Below are positions 48,919-59,700 of a stretch of 64,000 nt of DNA, piece by piece (the stretch's first letter is position 1; the number at the start of each line of letters is the position of its first letter). The stretch comes from a virus: IMG/VR virus record IMGVR_UViG_3300009509_000010, positions 1-64,000 of that record; one strand, given 5' to 3'. Made by a program: the position numbers and the translations under genes. The notes beneath the pieces are model-generated. The model was not told the DNA's origin, searched no databases, and saw only the letters and a list, made by a program, of their open reading frames with translations.

Positions 48919-50057
48919 TGGCCTACGAGGACCTTGCACCGCGTTACGTGGTCGAGATTGGAGGTACCGAGCTATCGGATACCATCCAACCGTTTATCTC
49001 GCGGGTTGAGTACGATTCGGCTGACGGTATGGCCGACATGGCCCAAGTGGTCATAAACAACCCTAATTATAAGCTCCAAGATCTCAAGGTTTGGCAACCG
49101 GGCAACGAAATGAGCATTTGGTTTGGGTACGGTGCCCAATTGACCCACGTGGGGCGGGTGATTTTGCGCCGCACGCGGTGGAATTTCCCCGAAAGTGACA
49201 TGCCATCGATCACGATCAGCGGGTACACATACGACGCCAAAATGATGGATACCGAGCCCGAAAAAGCCAAGGATCGACGATTTAAGGACATGCGCTTTTC
49301 CGACGTGGTGGAAGCCGTGGCGTCACGAGAGTATTACCGCAAGCTCAAGCTTGACATTGACACCACAGAAGACGAGCCAAAAAACCGCCACCAAAAGGCC
49401 GGGATCTCAGACTATCAGGTGATCAAGGGGGCGGCCAACTTGACGGGGTATTTCTTTTGGGTGGACGGGGACGAAAACGGGACTTGGACTTTGCATTTTA
49501 AAAAACCCGAGGCGGTCCTCGACGCGGTGGATCAACCTGATTTGACGTTTCGGCATAACAACGGGGATTTGACTAGCCTGTTTTCGTTCACTCCAGAGCT
49601 TCTGATCCAAGGGGCGAAAACCAAAATCAAGGTTCAATTCAAACACCCTAGAAGTGGCAAGGTAGTCACCCAAGAGGTCGAGGAGGATCTCGACAGTCCC
49701 GACGTCGAGGCCACCGACGATACGAGCGAGGTGGACAACGAACACAAGGCGGCAAATCAAATCAAAATATTTTTCGAGGATTTCAGCTTTACCACCGAAA
49801 CCAAAAAGCAATTCAAAACCGCTGCCGAGGCCAAGGCGTGGGCGGTGGCGTGGTTCAAGTCGCAACGTGAGGCGTTTATCACGGGAGAAGGGGTTACAAT
49901 CGGCCATGATCGGCTGATGTCGCGACAGATCCACACCCTCGAAGGGATTGGCAACATTTTATCGGGACGGTGGTATTTTTCACGTGTCAAACACCAACTT
50001 TCGGAGTCGGACGGGTACATGTGCACCTTTAATGCTCGGAAACAGGAGGCCGCCTAG
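48918..50057 (+). CDS. Baseplate hub protein (gp27/gpD-like)
   Basis: This 379-residue protein has the hub pattern: an N-terminal ISRVEYDSADGMADMAQVVINNP domain, WQPGNEMSIWFGYG, then SDYQVIKGAANLTGYFFWVD, and a C-terminal GNILSGRWYFSRVKHQL. The hub links the tube to the spike. ATG 48918 is chosen because it overlaps the previous stop; a GTG lies one codon earlier. Confidence 0.8.
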   Translation: MAYEDLAPRYVVEIGGTELSDTIQPFISRVEYDSADGMADMAQVVINNPNYKLQDLKVWQPGNEMSIWFGYGAQLTHVGRVILRRTRWNFPESDMPSITISGYTYDAKMMDTEPEKAKDRRFKDMRFSDVVEAVASREYYRKLKLDIDTTEDEPKNRHQKAGISDYQVIKGAANLTGYFFWVDGDENGTWTLHFKKPEAVLDAVDQPDLTFRHNNGDLTSLFSFTPELLIQGAKTKIKVQFKHPRSGKVVTQEVEEDLDSPDVEATDDTSEVDNEHKAANQIKIFFEDFSFTTETKKQFKTAAEAKAWAVAWFKSQREAFITGEGVTIGHDRLMSRQIHTLEGIGNILSGRWYFSRVKHQLSESDGYMCTFNARKQEAA

Positions 50058-51094
50058 TGCCAGTGCAAACCGAACGTTTCGAGGCGGTGGTAACGTCAAT
50101 CGAGGATGACGAAAACCGGGGCCGGATCGAGGTGGCATGCGTGGGCATTGGAGCGGATCCAACGACGCCGATCGCGGTGCTCGCCGAGCCGGCCCATGAT
50201 TGGGGGTGGTTCTATATCCCGGACGTGGGCGAGACGGTCGAGATCGAGGTGGTGGTTGCGTCGGATCGAGATCAGGTTTGGGGCGAGGCGGCCCTCGAGG
50301 AAATGCGGCCGGTGTGGCGGTCAAAGCGATATTTGACCGACGCCGAGCTCGAGGACGACGAGGACGGCTCGGTCCCGCGGCCGATCCATGACGATTTTTT
50401 GTCCACCAACTTCGGCAAGCGGCGGGGCTTTTGCACCCCTTGGGGTCATGTGCTTTTGTTTGATGACACCGAGGACGACGCTCGGATTTATATCACCCAC
50501 ATGGGCGAGCAGCTCGAGCCGGGAAAGGCACCCGAGCCCGAAAAATTCACCCGGGTGGAGCTCGAGCCCGATGGTAGTTTGAAGATCGGGTTTTTGAACA
50601 AACACCAGCTTCATTTGACCACCGAGAAAGGCAACCTGTTAATCGCGTTTGACGGCGAGCCCGGGAGCGAAAAGCACACCCTCGAGTTTGACGCCGAGAC
50701 CCCCAAGTTTGAGATCAGCATGGCCGAGGGCGACCACGTGTTAACCTTTGATGGCTCGGGGCCAACCCTCACCACGATCCACGGTGGTGGGGCCGGGATG
50801 AAAGTGGACCAAAAAGACGGTGATACGGTGACCACCCTCGGGGATGGGGCGGTTAGCGCCACGATCGCCGAGCACCTCGAGGCGTGGCTAAACGATACCT
50901 ACACCCCAGCGATCGCAGATATGCATGATCAGCATATGCACCCGGGTGGCCAATACATTGCGCCACTGATCCCATTGTCAACGGTCCCGATCATTCCCGG
51001 CGGCCCTCCTGGATTGGCACCTGTGGCCCCAGCAAATCTACCTGATTACGACACCAACATAACGAGCGCCAAGCTCGTTTTCCCGGATAATTGA
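50057..51094 (+). CDS. Baseplate central spike (gpV/gp5 OB-fold)
   Basis: This 345-residue protein starts with an OB-fold (EAVVTSIEDDENRGRIEVACVGI, WGWFYIPDVGETVEIEVVV) and continues with beta-helix-like repeats (LHLTTEKGNLLIAFDG, HTLEFDAETPKFEISM, HVLTFDGSGPTLTTIHGGG). The end is Pro/Gly-rich with DQHMHPGGQ. It should pierce the outer membrane or cell surface. No lysozyme domain is inserted. The GTG start overlaps the hub stop. Confidence 0.8.
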   Translation: MPVQTERFEAVVTSIEDDENRGRIEVACVGIGADPTTPIAVLAEPAHDWGWFYIPDVGETVEIEVVVASDRDQVWGEAALEEMRPVWRSKRYLTDAELEDDEDGSVPRPIHDDFLSTNFGKRRGFCTPWGHVLLFDDTEDDARIYITHMGEQLEPGKAPEPEKFTRVELEPDGSLKIGFLNKHQLHLTTEKGNLLIAFDGEPGSEKHTLEFDAETPKFEISMAEGDHVLTFDGSGPTLTTIHGGGAGMKVDQKDGDTVTTLGDGAVSATIAEHLEAWLNDTYTPAIADMHDQHMHPGGQYIAPLIPLSTVPIIPGGPPGLAPVAPANLPDYDTNITSAKLVFPDN

Positions 51095-51095
51095 C

Positions 51096-51419
51096 ATGGG
51101 TATTGACTACGAAAAAGCCCGCGAGCGTATTATTTCAGCGTTTTGCGAGGGATTGCTCGGTCAGTACGGATCATCAAGGGTGGAGGTCGAGGAGCGCGAA
51201 GTAGAGCAACCTGGTCCTGCTTATTGGGACAAGGACGAACGTTGGACCGATCCAAACGGCAAACCGAGGGTGGGTCGTTTCAAGCGCAAACCATCCAAAA
51301 TGGTTCGCCAAAAGGTCGAGATACAAAAGGGGATACCCGAGGGCCCGCTCCGTGAATACGCCGAGGGGATGGCCAAGGCGTTTTTGGAAGTGCTCCGGAT
51401 TGTCGAGGAGGGTGATTAG
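51096..51419 (+). CDS. Hypothetical baseplate-module protein
   Basis: This 107-residue, highly charged protein has a helical start (YEKARERIISAFCEGLLGQYG) and a helical end (REYAEGMAKAFLEVLRIVEEG). It lies between spike and wedge genes, so it may be a small baseplate component or chaperone. No family is recognised. Confidence 0.5.
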   Translation: MGIDYEKARERIISAFCEGLLGQYGSSRVEVEEREVEQPGPAYWDKDERWTDPNGKPRVGRFKRKPSKMVRQKVEIQKGIPEGPLREYAEGMAKAFLEVLRIVEEGD

Positions 51420-51809
51420 ATGCCAACGGGCCTACGCATGCCAGTGGGAGTTGACGCCGGTGGAGGTGCGGCCCTCAGCTCGGCCGACGAGCAAAACCAC
51501 AAGATTATAAAGATCGCACTTTCGGATTGCGAATCAGAAAACGCTTTCCAGGATATAGGCCTTGGCAATTGGATGATTTACGAGATCGATTCACCGGTGG
51601 TGCAAGCTCGAGCTCTCAACTTTATCAGGCGACTGTTTCGGCAGTTTCGCGCTGAACAGCGTTACAAACTGCTCGAGCGAACGATCGCGTTTTCCAAGAC
51701 CACCGAGGGCGAACTCGACCTCGAGTTTAAATACCTCGATATTGAAAGCGACCAAGAGGAAACCTTTAAAGCCAGCTTGACGGCGGGCGGATTTATCGGG
51801 GCGGGGTAA
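51420..51809 (+). CDS. Baseplate wedge protein (gp25/gpW-like)
   Basis: This 129-residue protein contains ENAFQDIGLGNWMIYEID, ARALNFIRRLFRQFRAEQRYKLLERTIAF and a C-terminal FKYLDIESDQEETF, in line with gp25/gpW wedge proteins that connect sheath to baseplate. Size and position directly before the J-like gene agree. Confidence 0.65.
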   Translation: MPTGLRMPVGVDAGGGAALSSADEQNHKIIKIALSDCESENAFQDIGLGNWMIYEIDSPVVQARALNFIRRLFRQFRAEQRYKLLERTIAFSKTTEGELDLEFKYLDIESDQEETFKASLTAGGFIGAG

Positions 51810-51813
51810 GACC

Positions 51814-53979
51814 ATGGCAACCGAGATCACGATCCCAGATTTCGACTTTTCAGGGTTCTATTACCCCGAGATCCTAGAGGCGTTGATCCAATACAAGCGC
51901 CAAAACGTGCCCGAGCTCACCGACGAGTCAGAGTTTGAGCCATTCATTCAGTTTTTGCGGGCGGTGGCGTGTGTGGGCCACCTCAACAACACTCTGCTCG
52001 ACCTTGTAGCCAACGAATCCACCTTACCTACTGCAAAGCTCGCCGAGACCGTGCGCAACATGTTGCGGTTGATTGACTACGAGCTGAGCCCAGCAACCCC
52101 GGCCCAAGTGGATCTCGTTTTTGAGCTCGCCAAGGTGTTTTTAGCGTCAACGCAGGTGATCCCGAACCGGGCCCAAGCGGCGACCAAAAAGGTCGGTGAT
52201 GATCCGGTGGTCTACTTCGAGGCCCTCACCGGTTTGGTGGTCGAGCGGACCGACCGATTTTCTTACGTGTACGGGGTTGAGGCGGGCGCGTTTACCGATC
52301 ACACCACCAAAGCCAATAGCGCCACAACTCCCGGGGACGATTGGACCCCTTGGGCAACCCCTGCGGTTGGGGACTTGATCTATCTCGGCCACAAACAAGC
52401 CATGTGGAACGAGATCTCGATCGGGCCTTTGACGGCATTGGCCAGCGGGATCACGGGCGTGTGGGAATACTACGATGGCGAATGGGCCAAATCTGTTCCT
52501 TCTCTTGTGCTCCTAGATGGTTCTGATCTTGTTTTCGATTTAACAGCCTATTTGGGGGCCCAAAACAGACAGGGGACCGAGATCCGGGTGGTACTCAATG
52601 AAACGGGCGCCTATGAAACCGTGATCTCGACTTGGAACGGCTCCGCCAATATCGCCACAACGGGCCTGCTCGGGCAATCAAGCCCTTCGACCGAGGCCAC
52701 CGACTACACGGTGGGATCGGATTGGGAGCCGTTACCCGATATCGACGATGCAACGACCAACCTTTCGGTGACCGACGAGGTGGTGGGCTTTACACTCCCG
52801 CAAAGTATCGATCACAACTGGATCGTGGGCGAGGTCAACAACGCTGAGGCCTATTGGATCCGATATCGGATCGTCGAGGTCTCGGTTGCGAGCGGGCCGA
52901 CGCTCCAACGGGTGAGGCTCGACACTGGCAAACAGTACGTCTATAGGCTGGCAACGCAGGGGCGGACCGTGGCCGACCGTCCGTTGGGCAGCTCGACAGG
53001 GCTAGCCAATCAAGAATTTGAATTGACCCGAGACTACTTTATCAATGAATCCGAATCGGTTTATGTCGACGGCGAGCTTTGGACCAGGGTTGACAATTTC
53101 TTGTCCTCGGGCCCAACCGAGCGTCACTATACGGTTGAGCTCGGAGCCAACGACAGGGCCACAATCAAGTTTGGGGATGGTGTGACGGGCAAGATCCCGG
53201 CCCTTGGGGTCAACAATATCGTGGTTGACCCGTATCGCTACAACGCCGAGGTTGATGGCAACGTAGGCGCCAATACCGTGACCATTGACAAAACGGGTTT
53301 GTCGTTTGTTTCCAAGCTTTGGAACCCTCGGGGGGCCGCCGGTTGGAAGGAGGCCGACGGGGCAAACGAAACCACCCTCGAGCGAGCCAAAATCGAGGGG
53401 CCCGCAAGCTTGCGCACCCGAGCGGTGGCGATTGGGCCTAATGACGTCGAGGCTTTGGCCGTGGGTTTCACCGACACCGCCGGGGCGAACCCGTTTTCCC
53501 GAGCTCGGGTTTTCGAGGAGGCCTTTGGGCCGAAAACGCTCGAGGTGACCGTTGTGGCGGCCGGTGGTGGTCAGGCGAGCGCTGACCAGTTAGAGGCTCT
53601 TGAGGTCTACTTTAACGGGGACCAATACGCTTACCCACCGATCGAAAAACACCTTGTGGCGAACCAAGAGGTGACCGCGGTTAATCACACCTCAAAGGTG
53701 ATCGATATCGTGGCCACGGTTTACGGTGACGTGACCGCCGAGGAGGTGACCAACGCCTTGGCCGCGGTGCTCCACCAAGAGGCTATCAAGGCCGACGGGG
53801 TGACCTACGAATGGGAATGGGGCGAGGACGTACCCCGCAACCGACTGATCCACGAAATTTTCGAAACGGATGAATCAATCACCAACGTCACGTTGACCAC
53901 ACCCGCGGCCGACGTTCCGTTGACGGCTAGGCAACTCCCTGTTTTGGGGACCGTGACCCTAACCATAATTGAGCCCTAG
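51814..53979 (+). CDS. Baseplate J-like wedge protein (gp6/gpJ)
   Basis: This 721-residue protein builds the wedge ring. An N-terminal helical region (EFEPFIQFLRAVACVGHLNNTLLDLVANESTLP, MLRLIDYELSPATPAQ) and a C-terminal J-like portion (RAVAIGPNDVEALAVGFTDTAG, RVFEEAFGPKTLEVTVVAAGGG, PPIEKHLVANQEVTAV, DGVTYEWEWGEDVPRNRLIHEIFE) match the family. Its longer middle is beta-rich. Confidence 0.85.
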   Translation: MATEITIPDFDFSGFYYPEILEALIQYKRQNVPELTDESEFEPFIQFLRAVACVGHLNNTLLDLVANESTLPTAKLAETVRNMLRLIDYELSPATPAQVDLVFELAKVFLASTQVIPNRAQAATKKVGDDPVVYFEALTGLVVERTDRFSYVYGVEAGAFTDHTTKANSATTPGDDWTPWATPAVGDLIYLGHKQAMWNEISIGPLTALASGITGVWEYYDGEWAKSVPSLVLLDGSDLVFDLTAYLGAQNRQGTEIRVVLNETGAYETVISTWNGSANIATTGLLGQSSPSTEATDYTVGSDWEPLPDIDDATTNLSVTDEVVGFTLPQSIDHNWIVGEVNNAEAYWIRYRIVEVSVASGPTLQRVRLDTGKQYVYRLATQGRTVADRPLGSSTGLANQEFELTRDYFINESESVYVDGELWTRVDNFLSSGPTERHYTVELGANDRATIKFGDGVTGKIPALGVNNIVVDPYRYNAEVDGNVGANTVTIDKTGLSFVSKLWNPRGAAGWKEADGANETTLERAKIEGPASLRTRAVAIGPNDVEALAVGFTDTAGANPFSRARVFEEAFGPKTLEVTVVAAGGGQASADQLEALEVYFNGDQYAYPPIEKHLVANQEVTAVNHTSKVIDIVATVYGDVTAEEVTNALAAVLHQEAIKADGVTYEWEWGEDVPRNRLIHEIFETDESITNVTLTTPAADVPLTARQLPVLGTVTLTIIEP

Positions 53980-53991
53980 GAGGCCGCCGAT

Positions 53992-54411
53992 ATGTCAAAA
54001 GGATTCACCAACACGATCAAGGAACAGTTTCTCGACAAAGCGTTGGGCAGTGCGGCCACAACCCCGCTCAATCAAGCGACGGTGTATCTTGGCCTATCCA
54101 CCACCGACCCAGGGGGCGACGGAACAGGATTTACCGAGCCGACCGGTGGGTCCTACGCTCGCCAAAGCTCGACCAACGACGTCACCAATTGGCCGGCGGC
54201 GAGCTCGGGCCAAAAAACCAACGGGGCCGTGATCTCATATCCGGCGGCCACCGCAGCTTGGGGGACGATCACCCACTGGGGGATTTTTTTGGCCAGCACG
54301 GGCGGAACGCCGGTGATTTGGGGCGAGCTCGACACCCCGCGGGCGGTGGCCAGCGGTGATCAATTCCAGCATGGGATCGGCAAGCTGATCGTGACTATGA
54401 CAAACCAGTGA
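53992..54411 (+). CDS. Small tail fibre-family protein
   Basis: This 139-residue protein follows a conserved phage tail fibre-type pattern: LDKALGSAATTPLNQATVYLGLSTTDPG, SYARQSS, then AWGTITHWGIFLASTGGTPVIWGELDTPRAVASGDQFQ. It probably forms a short fibre or fibre-attachment module at the baseplate. Confidence 0.75.
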   Translation: MSKGFTNTIKEQFLDKALGSAATTPLNQATVYLGLSTTDPGGDGTGFTEPTGGSYARQSSTNDVTNWPAASSGQKTNGAVISYPAATAAWGTITHWGIFLASTGGTPVIWGELDTPRAVASGDQFQHGIGKLIVTMTNQ

Positions 54412-54421
54412 GGAGCCCACC

Positions 54422-55462
54422 GTGGCGTTGATTGACCCCGTTTGCACCTGCGATCCCTTGGTGGGCGTGACCGCCGAGGCGGCCCTCGTGTTTGGCCCGA
54501 TTGGTACCACCGACCCCTTGGTGGACTCCGCCGGGTCGAAGGGGATGATCGCGTTTGACGCCGGTGGCGAGGCCGCGCCTTTGGTGGACGTTACCGGGCG
54601 GCTTGGCAGTCCACCACCCACGATCTCGGTTTCGGTGACGGGCGCCACAACATTGCGGGTCAATTTTTCGGAGCCAATGGACGATACCACCGAGCTCGAC
54701 GATCCCGCCTCCTACTCGGTGGCGGTACAAACCGAGGGGGCGGTGGGGGTGGCCGTGAGCTCGGTTACCCGCGAGGCGGTGACAAATCCGACCTACGTTG
54801 ATTTGGTGACCACCGAGCACACCGACGGAGCCGATTACGAGCTTTATGTGGCGGCGGCGGTTGTGGACCTCCAAGGGGACTATGTCGAGGACCCCGACGC
54901 CTACGTGGGCCAAGGGGTGCAACCCCAAATTGCCAGCGCGGTGGCGGTGACCGCTCGCAAGATCCGGGTGATTTTCGACGAGCCTATGGATCGAAACGAC
55001 GGCGAGCTTTTGAAGGTGGCAAATTATGCGATCACGCCACAATCCGCCGGGGCCATTGCGGTCAATATCAACTCGGTGTCCACCGTAGGGTCGACCCCTA
55101 GTTACGTCGAGGTTGAAACCACCGAGCACACCGAGGGGGCCTCCTATCAGGTTTCGGTGGTGACCTCGGGCGAGATCCGCGACGCCGCCTATAATTCGAT
55201 TGACCCCGCGGGGGCTTCGACAACCTACACGGGCGAGGGGGATGCGCCTACTTTGCTTCAAGTCAAACCCGTGAGCTCGACACGGGTTGATCTCGTGTTT
55301 TCCGAAACCATGCGGGACACTCCCGAGATCCGGGATCCGGCCCAATACGTTTGGGATAATGGGTTGACCACTTTGGCCGTGCTCGAGCTCGACGGGGACA
55401 CAGTCAAATTGGTTACCACCGAGCAAACCGAGGGGCTCTTGTACGCCCTAACGATCTCGTGA
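54422..55462 (+). CDS. Tail protein with three Ig-like (SbsA/SwmB-type) domains
   Basis: After a 65-residue N-terminus this 346-residue protein has three related Ig-like units, each with a V/L-x-V-x-FSE/FDEPM opening and a TTEHTEG-A-Y-type ending. Units one and two end with a linker strand (DLQGDYVEDPDAYVGQG; IRDAAYNSIDPAGASTTYTGEG). Unit three stops at LLYALTIS before that strand, which instead seems encoded at the start of the next gene (AITDLAGNSLAPG), in the same reading frame beyond one TGA. GTG start. Confidence 0.7.
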   Translation: MALIDPVCTCDPLVGVTAEAALVFGPIGTTDPLVDSAGSKGMIAFDAGGEAAPLVDVTGRLGSPPPTISVSVTGATTLRVNFSEPMDDTTELDDPASYSVAVQTEGAVGVAVSSVTREAVTNPTYVDLVTTEHTDGADYELYVAAAVVDLQGDYVEDPDAYVGQGVQPQIASAVAVTARKIRVIFDEPMDRNDGELLKVANYAITPQSAGAIAVNINSVSTVGSTPSYVEVETTEHTEGASYQVSVVTSGEIRDAAYNSIDPAGASTTYTGEGDAPTLLQVKPVSSTRVDLVFSETMRDTPEIRDPAQYVWDNGLTTLAVLELDGDTVKLVTTEQTEGLLYALTIS

Positions 55463-55471
55463 GGCGAAACC

Positions 55472-56722
55472 ATGGCGATCACCGATTTAGCGGGCAACAG
55501 TCTAGCGCCAGGCACCACCGGGCAAATGCTCGGATACACCGAGATCAACGCCGAGGAGATCCTGACACTTGACGCCTATCGATTCTTGATCAAACCGATT
55601 CGGGATCAAGACCTCCAACACGGTGATCTGTTCGTTCAACGGTTTTTCTCGGGGGTGCAATCGGTTTGGGAAACCATCCAAACCAAAATTTTCCAGGTCA
55701 AGGACCTGTGGTCAATAACCAAGATTCCCGACGCTTTTTTGGTCTACCTAAAATACATTGTTGGGTGGACTGATGATCCGTATCTGAAACGGATCACCGA
55801 CGCCTTGGACTCCGACACCTTGCGGCGGCTGATCGCAGCTTCAATCCCGTTTTGGAAGTTGCGCGGGCCCGAGGACACGATTGTTGACCTATTGCAGCTT
55901 GTGACCGGTCAAAGGGTGCGGATCTGGAATTGGTTTGATTTTCGTTGGGTGTCGGACGAAACCCAACTTGGTGAGGACCACCAAGGGCGAGACGCGTGGA
56001 TCATTGCGTTGCCCTCCGAGGGGGATGCCGAACAGTGGTTCAACGTGCGGATCGTTGATCCGGGCGACCTCGATCGCGAGCTCGTGATCAACCTGGTTAA
56101 ACTTTGTCGGCCCCTAGGTGAAAAGGTCGAGGTTTCCTATATCGGTTTTCTCGACCGCTTTTTGGTCGAAAATGATTGGAACCAATGGCGGCTCGAAACC
56201 GGGACCGCGATCACGGTGACCGGTGGGGCAATGCAGCTCGGGGATAGTAGTTTGGCCGAGCTCGCGTTGATAGATGGGACCACACCGGCGGCGTGGGCGA
56301 ATTATGTGGTGTACGCTCGGATCCGGGGTGGGGATGCCACAACGGCCGGGCGCGGGGTGGGTTTGGCGTTTTACGCTACCGACGCGAGCAACGCCTATCG
56401 AGCCTATTTCGACATTGCGGCGGCCACTTTGACGCTCGATAAACTCGTGGGCGGAGCTCCAACAACGATTGCGACCTACACGTTTGGGGCGATTTTGACC
56501 GTGAATCAGTGGTTCGGTTTGCGGATCCACGTTGAGGCCGAGAGCTCCACAAATCGCATCAAGGTGTACGTTGACGGTGAGGAACGGATCAACGTAACCG
56601 ACGCAGCCCACACCTCGGGGACGGTGGGCCTTTTTCATTTGGCAAACACAACGATCGAAGTCGACGAGGTGGAGGTTTTCGAGACACCCCTCGAGACCGA
56701 AACCGTTGATATCAACTCGTGA
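55472..56722 (+). CDS. Tail protein I-like with C-terminal LamG-type domain
   Basis: This 416-residue protein begins with an Ig-like terminal strand (AITDLAGNSLAPG) that fits the previous gene. Residues 35-215 match the P2 gpI-type baseplate protein that attaches fibres (DAFLVYLKYIVGWTDDPYLKRITDALDSDTLRRLIAASIPFWKLRGPEDTIVDLLQLVTG). Residues 215-410 form a concanavalin/LamG-like sandwich (VVYARIRGGD, GVGLAFYATDASNAYRAYFD, FGLRIHVEAESSTNRIKVYVDGEERI) that may bind sugars. GTGAGG gives a ribosome-binding site. Confidence 0.75.
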   Translation: MAITDLAGNSLAPGTTGQMLGYTEINAEEILTLDAYRFLIKPIRDQDLQHGDLFVQRFFSGVQSVWETIQTKIFQVKDLWSITKIPDAFLVYLKYIVGWTDDPYLKRITDALDSDTLRRLIAASIPFWKLRGPEDTIVDLLQLVTGQRVRIWNWFDFRWVSDETQLGEDHQGRDAWIIALPSEGDAEQWFNVRIVDPGDLDRELVINLVKLCRPLGEKVEVSYIGFLDRFLVENDWNQWRLETGTAITVTGGAMQLGDSSLAELALIDGTTPAAWANYVVYARIRGGDATTAGRGVGLAFYATDASNAYRAYFDIAAATLTLDKLVGGAPTTIATYTFGAILTVNQWFGLRIHVEAESSTNRIKVYVDGEERINVTDAAHTSGTVGLFHLANTTIEVDEVEVFETPLETETVDINS

Positions 56723-56730
56723 GGTGAGAC

Positions 56731-59700
56731 ATGGCAACCGGGACAACTTTTGCAGCGGTAACCGAAAAACGACTTTTTGGAACGGCCGACTTTCGGGATC
56801 GGTTGCTTGGGCACCTCCGCACGCTAGTCCAAGAGAGCTACGAGAAATCCTACCGGGGTGGGTGTGTTTACGACGCGGCCCTAAATTTGATTTCGGGCGG
56901 AAACGACAAAATAACGATCTCGGGCACTAGCCTTGCAACCGATGGCCAAGGCCACCTCCTCGACGTAGCGCCGAGCGGATTTGCAACAGGTTTGCAATTT
57001 CAAAACACCGCAGCGGTTGAATACGAGATCGGCCTACACTACGCCGAGGTTCCAAGCGGAATCCAAATCAACCCGAGGACGGGCCTACCTGAGTTTGTCG
57101 GGTGGGATGAAACGATCGGCGAAAGTGGCACCCCGGATCTGGTCACCGATAACGGAAACGGAACGATCACTTTTCGGGTTAACACAATCACCGAGTCGGG
57201 CGTTTCCAACGCTGGGCGCAAGGTGCGGGTTTACAAAAACATACCCGGTCCCAACGCCACCACCGAGGTGGTGGCGATTGAGGAGCTCACCGTAGCTTGG
57301 ACCGGGAGCAACAACGAGATCACCACCGCGGCGGTTTTCGGCCAAGAAACGGTTAGCACCACCGCGGCCGATTACACGGTGGTTTTGATGGGCGCAACCA
57401 TCAAACGCAATACCACGCTTTACGACGTTGACGGTTACGCGTTTCTAGGCAAGGTGACCGGTGGGGGGTCGGGAGCTCCGCCGAGCGGGTTTGATGTCAC
57501 CGACCAAGACGTGATCGACATGTCGTTGTCAGACATGGCCGACATTACGAGCCGCAACGCCACCACCGATCGGCTCAAAATCGACGTGAAAAGCTACACC
57601 GGGGACGTGGGTGATCCACAAATTCAGGTTCGGGACCCCAGTGGGACTCCGGTTTTTACCGTTGACGGTAACGGTAACGTGGTGATTGAGGGGACCACCA
57701 CACAACAAGATTTTGTCCAAGTAAACTCGAGCGAGACGATCACCGACAATTTGACCGCGGGCGACGATGGCGCCACCGACTCCCACAAAATCAAAGGCAC
57801 GTGGTGGCACACCAACAACGCCGAGACCGCGAATTATTTTCACATTGACGGGGCGACGGGCCACATTGGTTTAAACAAACCCGCAGATTCGGGCTTTTGG
57901 CTAGATGTCGCAAATTCGGCTCGGTTTCAAGGACTTGTGCAATTCGCAAGTGCGGTTCCAAATATCCAATTTTTGGAAACCGACGTTGCGATTGATGATG
58001 GTGGTTTGTGGCGTTTGATACTCACAAACGGCGACATATACTTCCAAATGAATACCGCCGCGGGGGGTGATTTTACCTCCGCAACAAGTTGGTTGCGCTT
58101 TAATCGCGCACTATCAACGATATACTCGTATTTCAATTTTTCCCCAATTTCGGACGATACAAGGGACATAGGTTCGGCCGGTTTGGAATGGAAAGATCTT
58201 TATATCGACGGGACAGCCTACGTTGACACGTTAAGCCTATCAACGGTGGCGGGCGAGGGCGTTGCAACAAGTATTATCCCAACGACCAACGGGACCCTTA
58301 ACCTTGGCAGTGTGGCCTATAGGTGGAATCAAATCATAACCGAGCAACTCGATAGTTACTTGGATACTGACACCGCCACCACACCGGCAATTTGGGCAAA
58401 GCATGATGCCACCTCGGTGACCAATACCCGGTTATCGTTGGCTAGATTACAAGCCGATACCGACGCAGCGGTGGCAAATGATTTTGGTGGAAGTGTGGAG
58501 CTCGACATCAAAGACACCACCGTTGCCAAAGTGCAGTGGTGGCGACGCGGGGCGGATGATCAGTGTGATCTTTACTTTTTCCTCCGGGATGCTGTTGACG
58601 CAAACACCGCCCAACTAAAACTCAAATACGACGGCGGGATGGATGCCCGCACGATTTTGCCGTTTGCGACCGATACCTACGATCTCGGCTCGCCGAGCTA
58701 CAGGTGGGCGAATATCTACACCGCAAACTTAAACGTCGGTGAGGATATCAACCCGGCGGCGGATCTTACCTATGACCTCGGGCAACCTTCGGTGCGTTGG
58801 CTCAATGTATACACCCAAAACGTGGCCGGCGGGCCAGGGACAGGGACTGATTTTGTCAATATCAGTGGCCCTGATTACGTCAATATAAACGGCCCATTGT
58901 ATCTTGGCGGTTTCGACTACGCCGAGCCCAGCGGGACCATGGCGGGAGGTGGACATACCTTTCTTGCGCAAGAAGCAACCGGGGCGTTGGTGCTTGCGAC
59001 CGAAAACGGTGATGGTCGAGTCAATTTGACTTGGAACGCCTATTTTGATGGCACGACGTGGCGCGGTTGGAAAGGCAGCGGCGAAGGCGCCACCCGTTTG
59101 CAAATCACAGAAAACGTGGGTCTTTTAGAATGGACTTGGTGGGTTGACGATTCGGTGTCCACCCCTGGCGAGATTGCAAATGTTAGGTCAATCGACCAAA
59201 AACGCTTTGTTATCGGGTCCGCCGGTGTTTGGGCTTATGACAAAGTGATCATTGAAAGCACAGAGCCTCGGAGTCATTATGTTGATTCTGACCTTGCCGT
59301 TGACGCCGGTGGCCTTTGGCGAATTCGGATCGTTGGCGGTGATTATTCGTTGGAGGAAAATACCGCGGCGGCTGGTAACTTCACTACGATATCGGGCTGG
59401 TTCCGGACTGACCGAGCAAACGCCGCTATTGAGTTTTATAAAAACGTTTGGCCGAGCGCCGATGATTCTTTCGACCTTGGGACCGCGGCCCAACAGTGGC
59501 GCCACCTTTACATTGACGGGACGGCCAATATTGACACCCTATCTTTAGACACCACCGACGGGCTCGGGGTGGCTTCGCACCTAAAACCAACTACCACCGC
59601 AACCTACGATTTGGGAGGAGCAAACCGGTATTGGCGTGATCTTTATCTATCGGGTGGTATTACGAGTCAGGGGATTTTATATCTCTTGTCAGATATTGCC

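Noticed and set aside
54395-55426. 343-codon leftward ORF opposite the Ig-like gene
   Set aside because: A GC-driven shadow rich in His, Gly and Arg; the + strand shows three clear Ig-like units.
55460-55462. TGA recoded as an amino acid genome-wide
   Set aside because: TGA ends many genes here in ATGA and TGATG overlaps at well-placed positions, so it is a normal stop; only local readthrough remains possible.
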